Of a stretch of 64,000 nt of DNA, positions 1 to 10,430 are shown piece by piece. The notes below the pieces were generated by a model. The model was not told the origin of the DNA. It ran no database searches and saw only the letters and a program-made list of their open reading frames with translations. The stretch covers positions 51,987,652 to 52,051,651 of the forward strand of contig JASWHV010000012.1 of NCBI GenBank assembly GCA_030760725.1, given 5' to 3'. The stretch comes from Neostapfia colusana (Eukaryota; Streptophyta; Magnoliopsida; Poales; Poaceae). How positions within the stretch are numbered: position 1 is the first letter of the stretch; every line of letters starts with the position of its first letter. The translations under genes were made by a program, and so were the position numbers.

Positions 1-2068
1 GCTTCCTCGGTTTAGCGGGTTATTACCAAAGGTTCATTCCGGGTTTCTCTAAGATCGCTAAACCGATGATGGAATTATTAAAGAAGAATACCAGATTTGT
101 GTGGGGTGCTGCGTGTGAACAAGCTTTCAAGACTTTAGTGAAGCATCTCACAACAGCCCCAGTTCTTGCTCAGCTGGATACAACGAAGCCATTCGACGTT
201 TATTGCGATGCATCGGGCATCGGTCTTGGCTGCGTGCTGATGCAAGAAAGACGAGTGGTCGCTTATGGATCTCGTCAACTTAGAAATCACGAGCAGCATT
301 ATCCAACTCATGATCTTGAGTTAGCTGCCGTGGTCCATGCTTTGAAGATGTGGAGGCATTACTTGCTCGGAAATCTTGTACACCTCTACACCGACCACAA
401 GAGCTTGAAGTACATCTTCACTCAGAAAGAATTGAACATGAGGCAACGAAGATAGCTAGAGCTCATTAAGGACTATGAACTAGAGATTCATTATCATCCA
501 GGAAAGGTGAATGTGGTCGCCGATGCGCTCAGTAGTAAGGCGCATATCCATCACCTAACTATTGCTGAATTGGATGATGAAGAACCAAGCCTCCGTGTCA
601 TTCCGTATGGAGCTCTCTATAATCTCGCTCTCATTCCTACTATCCGAGAGGAGATCATGGAAGCTCAACGAAAAGACAAGGGTATGTCTCACATACGGCG
701 GAGGATAGACAACGGAGAAATGAAGTGCTTCCTGAAGGATGATGAAGGTATTTTGTGGTTCAACGACCGGATAGTAGTACCCCTGGATATGGGACTACGG
801 AAGAAAATTTTGATGAAGCTCATTTGTCCAAGTTTTCCATTCATCCGGGAAGTAATAAAATGTACCAAGATCTCCGGAAGAAGTTTTGGTGGACACGTAT
901 GAAATGTGAAGTTGCAAAGTACGTTTCAGAGTGTGATACGTGTCGAAGAGTCAAGGCCGACCATATGAAGAAGTCAGGCCTGTTGCAGCCATTGCAAGTA
1001 CCGGCATGGAAGTGGGAAGACTTGAGTATGGACTTCATCGTCGGGTTGCCGATGACCTCCCACAACCATGATTTGATTTGGGTAATCGTTGATCGGTTAA
1101 CCAAATCAGCACATTTCATCCCTGTGCACACTAGGTACAACGCAAAGCAGTATGCGGAGCTGTACATAGCACGGATCTTGTGCTTACATGGAGTTCCCCG
1201 CACCATTGTGTCAGATAGAGGATCGCTGTTCGTAGCCCGTTTCTGGGAACAGCTACACGCCTCCTTGGGGACAAAGTTGATTAGAACCGCTGCATATCAC
1301 CCTCAAACCGATGGGCAAACTGAGAGGGTGAACCAAATACTGGAAGATATGCTAAGGGCATGTGCCATCCACCACGGTAAGAGTTGGGATGATCACTTAC
1401 CGCTGGCAGAGTTCTCGTACAACAACGGATATCAGACGAGCATCAAAATGGCACCATATAAAGCCCTATACGGCCGGAAGTGCCGTACACCATTGAACTG
1501 GTGCGAATCCGGTGAACGAGTAACATTCGGGGTTGATCTTGTCAATGAAGCCGAAGAGAAGGTTCGGATAATACAAGAGAACCTCAAAGCTGCCCAATCT
1601 CGTCAAAAGAGCTACGCGGACCAGAGACGTCGACCGCTGCATTTCGAAGTCAGAGAGCACGTGTATCTTCGTGTGTCTCCGATGAAGGGGATTCATCGGT
1701 TCGGTGTCAAGGGGAAACTTGCTCCCTGATTCATCGGTCCATTTACTATCACGGAGAAGTGTGGAACTGTAGCCTACCGGCTGGAACTACCGGCAAGCCT
1801 TGCCGGTATTCATGACATATTTCACGTGTCCCACCTGCGGAAGTGTCTCAAGTTTACAGATGCCATCCGCACCGAAGACATCGACGAGTTGAAGCCGGAT
1901 CTCACCTACGTCGAGCAACCTATTCAGATTATCGACGAAAAGACCCGGATCACCCGGAACCGGACTTTGAAATTTTACGAAGTCCTGTGGAGTAATCATA
2001 CCCCGGAAGAGGCGACGTGGGAATCTGAAGATTACATCCACAAGAACTATCCGGAACTTTTGTCATAA
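1..2068 (+). pseudogene. Element Z: 3' part of gypsy polyprotein (RT end, RNase H, integrase, chromodomain), broken
   Basis: The window opens inside a Ty3/gypsy pol gene. The visible order is: end of the reverse transcriptase, RNase H (TDHKSLKYIFTQ near 390-420), integrase zinc finger and catalytic core (SDRG near 1210, HPQTDGQTER near 1300), and a C-terminal chromodomain-like segment ending EATWESED near 2030. It is closely similar to the intact polyprotein at 57917-62449, which shows what is broken: an in-frame TAG at 453-455 replaces a tryptophan codon, one base is missing near 811 so the frame shifts, and a TGA at 1727-1729 replaces an arginine codon. Both nonsense changes fit C-to-T or G-to-A transitions. 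The upstream gag, protease and most of RT lie outside the window. The copy cannot make a full enzyme. Confidence 0.93.
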
Positions 2069-2124
2069 ACCTTGTAATTACCTCCCACCTCGTTCTTCTT
2101 TTGAATCTTAGGACGAGATTCCTT

Positions 2125-2141
2125 TTAAGGGGGGGGGGGAA
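2125..2141 (+). other. Polypurine tract of element Z
   Basis: A run of T, A and G (TTTTAAGG followed by about ten G) lies directly before the TGTAAAGG that starts the 3' LTR. This is the position and composition of a plus-strand primer. Element E has the equivalent tract at 62499-62515. Confidence 0.8.
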
Positions 2142-2975
2142 TGTAAAGGTCCCAAAATTATGAATACAAAGAAACACTTATTTGCAAAAGTTGGTTTCAT
2201 GTGTATGAAATTTGGGACTTGTTAAAACTTTTCCACATGTGATGACACACATGAGGGTTTTTCTTCACACAAGTCAAATGTTTATTTGAGAACTTGGAAC
2301 CTTAGAGGGGTCTAAAACAAGGATGGGAAGTTCCCATATGTGTGAGAAAACAAAAATCAGATTTGGAACAATGTGTTGAAAATAAAAATTCAAATGAGAG
2401 CAACACTAGGAATTTCCAAACTGTTGTGCTACAAATATCATTTGCAACAGCCAAATTAAAAATCAGGTTTCATATTTGAATTCCTTGGGTCCAAATTAGG
2501 GGGTGTGCAAAGTTTCATGATTTATGGAAATGATTTGCAACCCATTTTTCAAATGGACTTTAAATGACAAAGAATTCAAATGCATATTTGAATTTGGATA
2601 AAACTTGCCCAATTATCCAAATGCCTCTCAGATTTAAACTTCCACAATTGAATTCCATCAATATTCAAATTGGGGAGATATTTTGGAGGGGATAAGGAGG
2701 ACTGACATGTGGGACCCACATGTCATTGGGAGCACTGAAATTGCAAAAGATCTGCAGTCCAAAGTCTCTGTTCGATTTCCTCCCACGCGAAGCAACGGCC
2801 GAAGCCGCCTTCCCTCCGCTCGACACCGAGGGCCAGCCGCCGGCCAGCTCCTGCTGGGTTTTATCATGCTGGAGAGCAGCCTGGGTGCCCTTAAACGCTG
2901 CCGTGCTCCCTTTCTCCCTCATCCCCGAACCCTCGGCCTGTTCTTCCTCCTCGTGCAAGAAAAACTAAGAGCCGT
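2142..2975 (+). mobile_element. Element Z 3' LTR, truncated
   Basis: The LTR begins TGTAAAGG right after the polypurine tract and is AT-rich for about 550 bases, then GC-rich. Around 2700-2740 it carries the block ACTGACATGTGGGACCCAC, also present in element E's LTR near 52470, so Z and E belong to related families. After about 2955-2977 the sequence matches the interior of a family D LTR (compare 38845 onward), so only about the first 0.8 kb of this LTR remains. I see no gene in it. Confidence 0.8.
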
Positions 2976-3019
2976 ATCCAGTTTTCCAGAGAGCGCCGAA
3001 GACAACTCCCGCGGCCCGC

Positions 3020-3650
3020 CGGCCACGTGGCGTGTTCGGAGCTCATCCCTGCAAAGTGGGGAGAGGTCCGCCGCTAAACTGGCTACGGGGCAGGCTTGGG
3101 GCTCATCTCCGCAAAGGGGGAGAGGTCCGGCCCTGTGGGACACGTGTTACCCCGGGAGCTAGCCTCTGCGGAGAAGCGAAGGCAGTTCCGCAGGACACAT
3201 GTCACCTTCGGAGCTAGTCACCGCGGAAATCAGAGGACCAGTCGCGTGGGATACGTGTCGATCTCGGAGCTCACCTCCGAGAGGTCTGGTTCTATTGGAC
3301 ACATGTCACCACCGGAGCTTATCTCCGGGAGGTTCGACACTGTTGGACACGTGTCTACCTTGGAGCTCGTCTCAGAGGAAAAAGGGAGTCTGGCGCTACT
3401 TGACGCATGGCACACCCGGAGCTACCTCCGGAGAGAGGGAAGGTCCGGCACTGACACGTGGCGTGCGTGGAGCCACCTCCGAATAGAGAGGATGTCCTGA
3501 CTGCTAGGATACGTGGCACACGCGGAGCTCACCTCCGAAGGAGAGGGAGGTCTCGCTCGCGTGACACGCGGCACAACCAGAGGTCGTCTCTGCAGTAAAG
3601 TGGAGACCAGGCCCCGGTGGACACGTGGAACTTCCGGAGCTCATCACCGC
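3020..3650 (+). repeat. Tandem array of about 52-57 bp units in LTR D'
   Basis: Imperfect units each contain CGGAGCT(C) followed by an ACCTCCG-like box and a GACACGTGGC or GACACATGTC box. Intact CACGTG hexamers occur several times (for example near 3023, 3139, 3348, 3455 and 3620). The array ends about 190 bases before the TATA box at 3842. Homologous arrays are at 24300-24985 and 38890-39500. Confidence 0.85.
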
Positions 3651-3841
3651 GGAGGTAACGGGTTCTGGAACGGTTTTTGGATTCTGTACGCGTAGAAATA
3701 CCGGTACAGAGGAGAAACCGACCTGAATTCCACAATGTTACCGCACCAAATCAACTAAAGATAAGTTGTTAAGATTCAACGATAATTTAAATAGGACTCC
3801 TATTCAGAATACAATCAGATTAGGACTCTTCTTCTCCCGAT

Positions 3842-3850
3842 TATAAATAG
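3842..3850 (+). promoter_or_regulatory. TATA box of LTR D'
   Basis: TATAAATAG followed by AACCCAGAACCC. The same motif in the same LTR position occurs at 25179 (B) and 39695 (D), so it is the likely core promoter of this LTR group. Confidence 0.7.
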
Positions 3851-4343
3851 AACCCAGAACCCTTGGCCGAAACCACAAACTTCTTTTTCAACTCCTAAGC
3901 CGACAACTTAGAGCCCTAGCCCCAACTCGCCGAGTAAACCCATCGCTGGAGTTCAGTCGAGGAAGATCGCCGGAAGAAAGCCCCAACGATCTGTCTGATC
4001 AGAGAAGCACCCCGAGACCAAGAAAGAACGTAAGGTAGGTCTCCAATGCCACCTTATGACATCGTCGCATTTTCTTTGCATCTGTTCTTAGATAACTTTC
4101 GAACAGAAGCTTTTTCGTGGACATATCACTTGTTGATCGATTTAATCTAAAGTCAAGATCATCGCTACATTCACAATTGATCTCTACAACTCTGTCCATC
4201 GTAAAACCCATGCAAGCCATGCAAGAACACGTACAAACTAAACTGCATCATAGGGTTAACATGCATAAGCATCATCGGATCTAGTTAAAGTTTGTGCATG
4301 ATATTAATTGTTATGAATCTTGTATGTGCGTGATTCTGTATAG

Positions 4344-4427
4344 AAGGACAAGCTCAGGGAACTGTCTACGACGAGCTGCAACAACAACGTTTCGAGATCC
4401 AAGAGCAACTGGAACCGCAAGAACAAG
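4344..4427 (+). CDS. Candidate LTR leader ORF, exon 2 (copy D')
   Basis: This is 84 bases between an acceptor-like TGTATAG and the GC-type donor AAG|GCAAGTG. Read with the first two bases completing a codon, it is open throughout and Gln/Glu-rich, containing VYDELQQQRF. Its homologue in D is nine bases shorter, which keeps the frame, and the C copy is also 84 bases. Function is unknown; no start codon is resolved upstream. Confidence 0.45.
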
Positions 4428-5144
4428 GCAAGTGCCCCTTGACCATATTGATCCTATGTTTTGGGAAAAACTGTTTTGTTTTGCGAAAAGGTGTGTGTGC
4501 TAAGTCAAACATGATGGGAAACCCTTTTATAGGAGTTTACTAGATTTGGTTAAACCACCCTTGTCGCCAGGGATGTTTATGAGTCGGGTATGGTTTTTAC
4601 TTTTAAGCTTCGCTGAGTCCATGGGATTGGGAAGCGAGATAGATGTGTCTAGCTAACTGCACTCATAATGATAATGAGAAACTGATGTTGTTAATGAACA
4701 TGGATAAGAGGGAGATCTAGGCAAGACTGGGTTTGTGAATGAGGTAGCATGAGATGGTGGTTTACTTGCCGTAGATCTAAGGACCGGTTTATGCGAGCAC
4801 ATGCCAGGATAACAGTGCCACCACAAGGCCAAGTATGGGTGCGGCTTAGCTGAGTAATTAGGTAAGTTGCTAGAGTGTTATGGACCGTGGAAGGCGTGGG
4901 GAATGGGAGTCGAGTGAGGACTGCCCTGGGAACTGCATGGCACAAGAGGGGGCCTGTGGGTGGGAGAATTGGAGATTTTAGCCTGCCGGTGAAACCTTAG
5001 TGAGTCCATACACCTAGTAGCCCCTTTGTAAAGGCTCTTTTTTGATCTCTTGGCCATACACCAACGGTTGTGTACTGATATAATGGAGGTTCTGCAGTCG
5101 CCGATGGGTGACGAAATCACAAACTTGTGTGTAAAGAGGTGCAA

Positions 5145-5174
5145 ACTCTGCAGAGTCCAAAACTATCATGATAG
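5145..5174. promoter_or_regulatory. Palindrome pair in LTR D'
   Basis: ACTCTGCAGAGT at 5145-5156 and CTATCATGATAG at 5163-5174 are perfect palindromes separated by six bases. The pair recurs in the B, C, D and A LTRs. See the finding on covariation. Confidence 0.6.
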
Positions 5175-5692
5175 CCGAGCTTACGGTCACGAGCGCCTGG
5201 CCAACTTCCATGATTAGTTGGGGTGGTGGTTGGAAATGGTTATTGGTTATGGTTTGGTTTTGGTTTTGTTTTCGGGACTGTTGAGTCCGGGTGATAAGAT
5301 GGGTTGCATGACTGTTGAGTCATGGCAACAAGGTTGGTCTCGGTGGGAGACAAAGTTGTTTTCTGAGATGAAATGGTAGCGAATACGAGATGGTATTCGT
5401 GAGATGGTAGCTAATACGAGGAGGTATTCGTGAGCAAGGATGAGCTTGATTGATGACTTGTTGTGACATGGAAGGTAATGAACATAATGGAGGTATGATT
5501 GGTATTTTAATACATGTTGGGATTACATTCACTTAAAGATGACTTGCTGTTTTATCATGGTTTTGATAAATAACTTTGCTTTTTGCAATGAGCCTTTTTT
5601 ATACCTAACTTGTTATGAGCTACATATCATATTTTCCCGCACTTGCTGAGTACATCATTGTACTCAAACTTGCATTATTATTTCATCATCAG

Positions 5693-5733
5693 CAACAGGA
5701 GAAGATTACTATGAAGACCAAGTGGAGCATTAG
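5693..5733 (+). CDS. Candidate LTR leader ORF, terminal exon (copy D')
   Basis: This is 41 bases after the acceptor TTTCATCATCAG. In the frame carried from exon 2 it reads ATGEDYYEDQVEH and then TAG. It is identical in length to the terminal exons in D (41546), B (27016), the B remnant (6171) and C (31202). The intron from 4428 to 5692 would be of GC-AG type. Confidence 0.45.
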
Positions 5734-6052
5734 GCGTGTAAATCTGTTCTCAACCTTGCCTGTGGGGATGGAGTAGAGATGGAGCCACTGCTGCCTAGAA
5801 TTGCTACCACATTAGTTAAATTGCTTCCGCATTAGAATAAAGACTTCCGCTGCATAGAAATAAGACTTCCGCTGTGAGCATGAGTCCAAGACTCATGAAA
5901 CATTATAATAAACTCTGTTATGCGTGGTTATATATATTCTGAATTCAGTTTGTGGAACATATGTGTATGTTTGATGAACATCCTGGGCACACATATACAT
6001 CAGTTCTCGGTTACATGGTTTTCCACAGAATTGAGGGCGTCACAGAAATAAA

Positions 6053-6479
6053 CTTTGCTTTCTGCAATGAGCCTTTTTATTCCTACCTTGTTGTAAGCTA
6101 CATGCCATACTTTTTCCGCACTTGCTGAGTACGACTTGTACTCACCCTTGCATTATCATACAAACATCAGCAACAGGAGAAGAGTACTTCGAGGATCATG
6201 TGGAGTACTAGGCGTGCGAACTACCGTCAACTTGCCTGTGGTGTTGAAGATGGAGCCGCTGCAGTTTAGGTTCTTCCGCTATGGTTTAAAGACTTCCGCT
6301 GCTAGAATAGGTTAGAGACTTCCGCTGCAAGAATAAGTTAGAGATTGATGTAATAAAATACTTAAACCCTATTATTCATGGTTATATTCTGAATTCAGTT
6401 TGTGGATTACATGTGTATGTGTGATGAACATCCTGGGCACACATATGCATTAGGTGGGTTCTGTGTTTTACACATAAGA
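6053..6479 (+). mobile_element. Remnant of element B 5' LTR
   Basis: From GAAATAAACTTTGC to GTGTTTTAC this matches the last part of B's 3' LTR (26891-27314). The final 18 bases of the LTR, the primer site and some leader are missing at the right edge; the left part is replaced by D'. It contains another copy of the candidate terminal exon (6171-6211). Confidence 0.75.
6171..6211 (+). CDS. Candidate LTR leader ORF, terminal exon (B remnant)
   Basis: This is 41 bases after AAACATCAG reading ATGEEYFEDHVEY then TAG. Compared with D (ATGEDYYEDQVEH) the changes are D/E, Y/F, Q/H and H/Y plus two synonymous ones, which fits a conserved acidic peptide. Its exon 2 is not present in this remnant. Confidence 0.4.
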
Positions 6480-6992
6480 ACACCCCTCTAAACTTCTATT
6501 TTCGAAAATTGCTTGCTGCTGCACTTTTCTTGTAAATTCAGCCACCGCAAGGTGCTATTTTCACCCCCTCCTCCTCTCTTCTTTTAGACAGCAACACCTT
6601 TGCTTCTTACTCCATAGCTTCTGGAGTTTTGGGGTTATTTTATTCCTTCTCAAAGTTTTTCATGTCCTGTTTACAGATGGCGCTGGTGTTCCCGATCAAC
6701 GCCATCTAGCCATACATGGACTGCCAACTGACCGTGGCATGCACCCATGCAGGGACCACCCCCGTCACATGGCGGGAACAGCACCAGTTCACATGATTAA
6801 GTTTAGGACTCCCATTGAATAAGCTTCAATAGGAGTGGTGTGAACTTTTGTGATGATTGCTTGTGTTTGAGTGCTTAGTGTGAGTTGTGGGACGCTTCAG
6901 CGTTGTCCATATCCACACATAATAGAGAGATGTGAGATGCTTCGGCACTTGTTTACATCCTCATATAGGCTGAAATTAATTAGTTCATCCAC
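6480..6992 (+). mobile_element. Element B leader, left part (5' of inserted element A)
   Basis: This is untranslated leader of B. The stretch 6480-6660 is similar to the leader of element C read on the minus strand (30660-30830). At 6671-6679 a TTTACAG directly precedes ATGGCG, an acceptor-plus-ATG arrangement like that before the extra ORF of A, but the frame stops after about ten codons. From about 6800 the sequence resembles D's leader (45650-45800). It ends in TCCAC, the target-site duplication of element A, and continues at 19527. Confidence 0.7.
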
Positions 6993-7239
6993 TGTCACAC
7001 CCGGTTTCTCCGAAGAACAACCGAGTGAATATCACATGTATGCCAGGATCATTTTCTCATACATGTGATGACAAATAGTGAAGCATCATTTATTACAAGC
7101 TAGGTGTCGAATATAAATATGTCTTACAAAGCATGCGTCTCGATGGACGATAATAAATTCATAACATGCAAATAAACTAGCAGCGGAATATTATTCTTGT
7201 GGGCTCCGTCACAGGCGTTGCCTGGAGGACTCCATGAAC

Positions 7240-7298
7240 CTAGAATCCTTCTTCGGGTCCGAAGTCTTGGTAATTGAACACCACATCATCCCCTTGAC
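7240..7298 (-). CDS. Candidate LTR leader ORF, terminal exon (A left LTR)
   Basis: This is 59 bases after the acceptor CTACTCAG. Two bases complete the codon begun in exon 2, then 18 sense codons (QGDDVVFNYQDFGPEEGF) and TAG. Length and frame are the same in the other three family A copies that have this exon (16382-16440, 42058-42116, 49046-49104). Confidence 0.5.
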
Positions 7299-8392
7299 CT
7301 GAGTAGCAATTTAAAACAACAAATATGCAAGGTTGAGTACCATTGGTACTCAGCAAGTGTGGGAAGGTTATGTCATGCATGGCTAGAACAAGGAGAGGTT
7401 GAACCCATGGTTAAAGCACTACGCAACTATTGCCTACCACCTTAGCTTATTAAACACCTACATTACTACACAGGTGAAATGGTCCCAATCTCCCATCCCA
7501 TCATCATAATCAAATAACCATAACATCATTTCCAATGTTAAGCTCCCCGCTTAACATCCACAACTTCTAAAGTCATCATCCTCTAATCATGAATAAGTCC
7601 AAGCCGCTCTTGACCATGAGCACGGCGGTCATGACAGTTTTGACTCTGCAGAGTTTGCACCACTGTACCCACATGTAGTGATTTCATCCCCCGTTGCCGG
7701 GTGGACTAAAAGAACCTCCATTATGTCAGTGGCCGCGAACCACATTCACACTTCTCAGGTGTGTAGCCAGTAGATCACTACAAAGCCTTTACAATGTGAT
7801 TCCCGATGAGCGTGGGCCCACTGAGGTTTCACCCCTAACAGCATACAAGAGGCTCCAACCCCTCTGCAGTGGCCCCCTCTTGAGCCTTGCGGTTCATATA
7901 GTAGTCCAGCTGACACCTATTCCCCGCACCATCCAACACACCCATACTACGCCGGGGATACACCTAATTAATTGGCCAAGCTGAGCCATCTCAGCATGTG
8001 GTTGGCACGGTAAAGCCAGGTTACATGCTCCATGAACTGGTCCTTAGGATCCTGGCAAGTACTAAACACAAACCCGAGTCTCGTGCACCTAGCACCAACC
8101 AAATCATCCAACTTGCCTCAATCCCTACCTCTACATAACTCATAACATCTCATTCAAGAGTAAGGTAAATAAATTGATGATCTCATATCCCAATTATCCC
8201 ATTCTAAGCATGGCTAAGCATAAGCATAATAATAAATGACATGATAAAATAAATCCCAACCCAAGCTACAAGGACACAAGGTAATGCAATTCTAGGGAAA
8301 CTTCCTAGCATGGGTTTCATATTTCAATTGACAATGCAAATAATTCTATCTACACATCCTAGTATAGGATCAAAGTGGTCAAGGACACTTGC

Positions 8393-8461
8393 CTTCTTCC
8401 TGCTGCTCTGGGAATGAAAAGTCTTGGTCTTGGAAGGGAAGAACTTGCTCTAGGGCAGGTT
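8393..8461 (-). CDS. Candidate LTR leader ORF, exon 2 (A left LTR)
   Basis: This is 69 bases between GAGTAG and AAG|GCAAGTG, open in the shared frame and containing EQVLPFQDQDF and PEQQEE. Joining to 7298 keeps the frame; joining from 9741 also keeps it (phase 1 at each junction). Confidence 0.5.
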
Positions 8462-9740
8462 CTACTCATGCCAACACACATAGCAAAAGAAAACAACAAT
8501 CCATAAGACATAGTTCACACTTTCACTCCACACATACATACATATGGTAGTTATTCACATTTTTAAGTGTTGTGGTTACGCTAGATGTGTTGATTTTTAG
8601 CCTACATGCACTTTCAAACATATGTATATTATTTCTAACTTTTGTATTCAGATTTCTGTTTGCACAATATATATGAATTTCCAATTTAAACAAATTCTTT
8701 AACACACTCTTTAGCTACCAAGTTTTGCATGGAAGGTAATTTCCTACTTCAAATGGGCTTTCAGATCTTCTACTAAATCCTAAACTAAAGTCTTTTGATT
8801 TGGAGACTTTATTTATCATTTTCTAGTTATGCATACCTATTTTACTATATTTTCCAGATTTATTTTCGATGCCTAAAGATGAGTTTTATTATGAAAATAG
8901 TAAGACACCTCATCTAAACAGAATAGGTTCTGATCTAAAATGTTCAATAACTTATATTTGAACTTCCTCTATGATGTGGAACAATTTAAATTTATTTCAC
9001 TAGTTTTTTAGAATTATTTCCTAGCCTAAAAATGTGTTTCTAGAACTAATAAATATGAACAACATTTAGACAGATTTCATTTCAGCCAAAAATCTATTTT
9101 TAACTCATTCTAAAGTTTTCCAAGTGCTAGGAGACTTGAAATTTGAATTTTCACATGTGTTTGCCTTACCTTTTAAATTTAAATCCTAGTCACATATTCA
9201 AATTTATAAATTTAATATCATATAGGGTCAAAAAGGTAAATCCTCCCTACTGCAGGGTCTAATTTGCTATTTCATAAATTTACAGGGGTCCAACTACACA
9301 TAACAGAGGGGTTTTCCTATTTTTTATTAAATCCAGGGGCTAAAACTGATTTTTTAATTGAATTTACATGAATTTCTGAAGTTCTAGGGGCTAGATCAGA
9401 AGTTTCCGGGGCTAGCTCGTATTTTCCGAGATCCCCAGGGGGTAGCGCATAAGAATCCCGGCCTTTATAATGCGGGGCCGACATGGACCGTCCGATTTAA
9501 AGTGGACGGCTCAGATTAGATCATCGAACCGGTACGCGCGGGTTTTAATTCTACCGTGCGATTTAAAATAGACGGCGCATAAGCGGCCACGTCGCTCTGA
9601 CCGTGCGCGGGTGGCGCTGCCCGGCGGCACGCGGTGGCGGGAGGCGGCGATCTCGCCGGAAAACTTCGGATCTTCGTCTATCCTTCCTAAAACAGGGATT
9701 TCATGGCATAGATCGGTAGAGGGGAGGTCGGGGATCTCAC

Positions 9741-9860
9741 CTCGGGGTTTTTCTTGAGCTCGGAGGTCCTGGAAGGCGGTCGGCGTCGAGGTCCGAGGTG
9801 GAACCGCTGCGGTGCTCATCGGAGCTGTGCCTAGAGCGCAAACCACCGAGTTTTCTGCAC
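9741..9860 (-). CDS. Candidate LTR leader ORF, exon 1 (A left LTR)
   Basis: This is 120 bases between an acceptor-like CACGCAG|G and a donor GAG|GTGAGA. The frame that continues into exon 2 is open over its whole length (includes STAAVPPRTSTP). This copy has an ATG in that frame near 9820, but the other family A LTRs have ACG there, so that ATG is probably a recent mutation. A further upstream donor, CCG|GTGAGAACC at 9962, would leave only a very short leader exon after the TATA box. The true start codon is not resolved. Confidence 0.35.
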
Positions 9861-10010
9861 CTGCGTGATTCCCCGGAGGCGGTGGAACATGATCGGCGCG
9901 TTAGATCGGAAAATCCGAGCAGAGATCGAGAGAAATCGGTGATCGGAGCTTCGGTTCTCACCGGGAGGAAAAACAGCCGATCGTGGGGGAAAAACGGGGC
10001 GATGCCGATG

Positions 10011-10018
10011 TTTTTATA
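10011..10018 (-). promoter_or_regulatory. TATA box of element A LTR
   Basis: TATAAAAA on the minus strand, about 370 bases into the LTR in element sense. The A(-) copy has TATATAAA at 51840-51833. In the right LTR of A the motif is mutated (TATGAAAA). Confidence 0.65.
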
Positions 10019-10386
10019 GACGAGGGAGGGCGGCGTGTTTGTTTAGATCGAGCCGGAGTCGTCCGGGACCGGGAGTCGGGCTGGGGACGCGGAATTCCGG
10101 AGTCGGTTGCGATCGGGCGCGCGCGGAAGAGTCCGGCTGTTGGCCCGAGCGGGAGGTGAGGGATGACACGCGGGCCCCGCGTGTTAGTGAGAGGGAGAGG
10201 GGGGCGCGCGGCTGCGGGTGGGCCGGCTGGTGGGTTTCAGCCCACTGGCCGGGGGTCTTGTTTTTTTCTTTTTCTTTTTCTTTTTCTTTTCAATTTTGAG
10301 TTGAATTTGAATTTGAATTTCTGCACCACATGCAATACGTCCAAAAATTTTTAAATTCCCCTCTTAACAGGTTTTGGGGTGTTACA

Positions 10387-10400
10387 GCTCTACCCCCCTA
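10387..10400 (-). other. Polypurine tract of element A
   Basis: On the minus strand this reads TAGGGGGGTAGAGC, directly before the TGTAACACC of the 3' LTR. Confidence 0.75.
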
Positions 10401-10430
10401 AAAAAAATCTCGTCCTCGAGATTGGTGGTT

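Larger units (their letters stand above)
2976..6052 (+). mobile_element. D': 5'-truncated LTR of family D
   Basis: This stretch matches the element D LTR from about 38845 to its end at 45469 (without the solo LTR inserted there): same tandem array, TATA box, candidate exons, palindromes and the terminal GGGCGTCACA at 6052. The first 110-120 bases of the LTR are missing, replaced by Z sequence. What follows 6052 is not a primer site but a piece of the B LTR, so this is most likely a solo D LTR that had inserted into B's 5' LTR before a deletion. That history is inference. Confidence 0.8.
6993..10386 (-). repeat. Element A 3' LTR (left copy)
   Basis: This is a 3394-bp LTR in minus orientation. 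In element sense it has an AT-rich start, GC-rich U3, TATA box (10018-10011), candidate leader exons (9860-9741, 8461-8393, 7298-7240) and the palindrome pair near 7640. In this copy one palindrome is damaged (CGGTCATGACAG). Confidence 0.93.

Noticed and set aside
7694..7984. Frame beginning PGGLKEPPLCQWPR, repeated at 16835, 42511 and 49499
   Set aside because: It is antisense to the family A LTR, in the conserved U5 block, and appears in every copy only because the DNA is conserved. It has no independent coding support.
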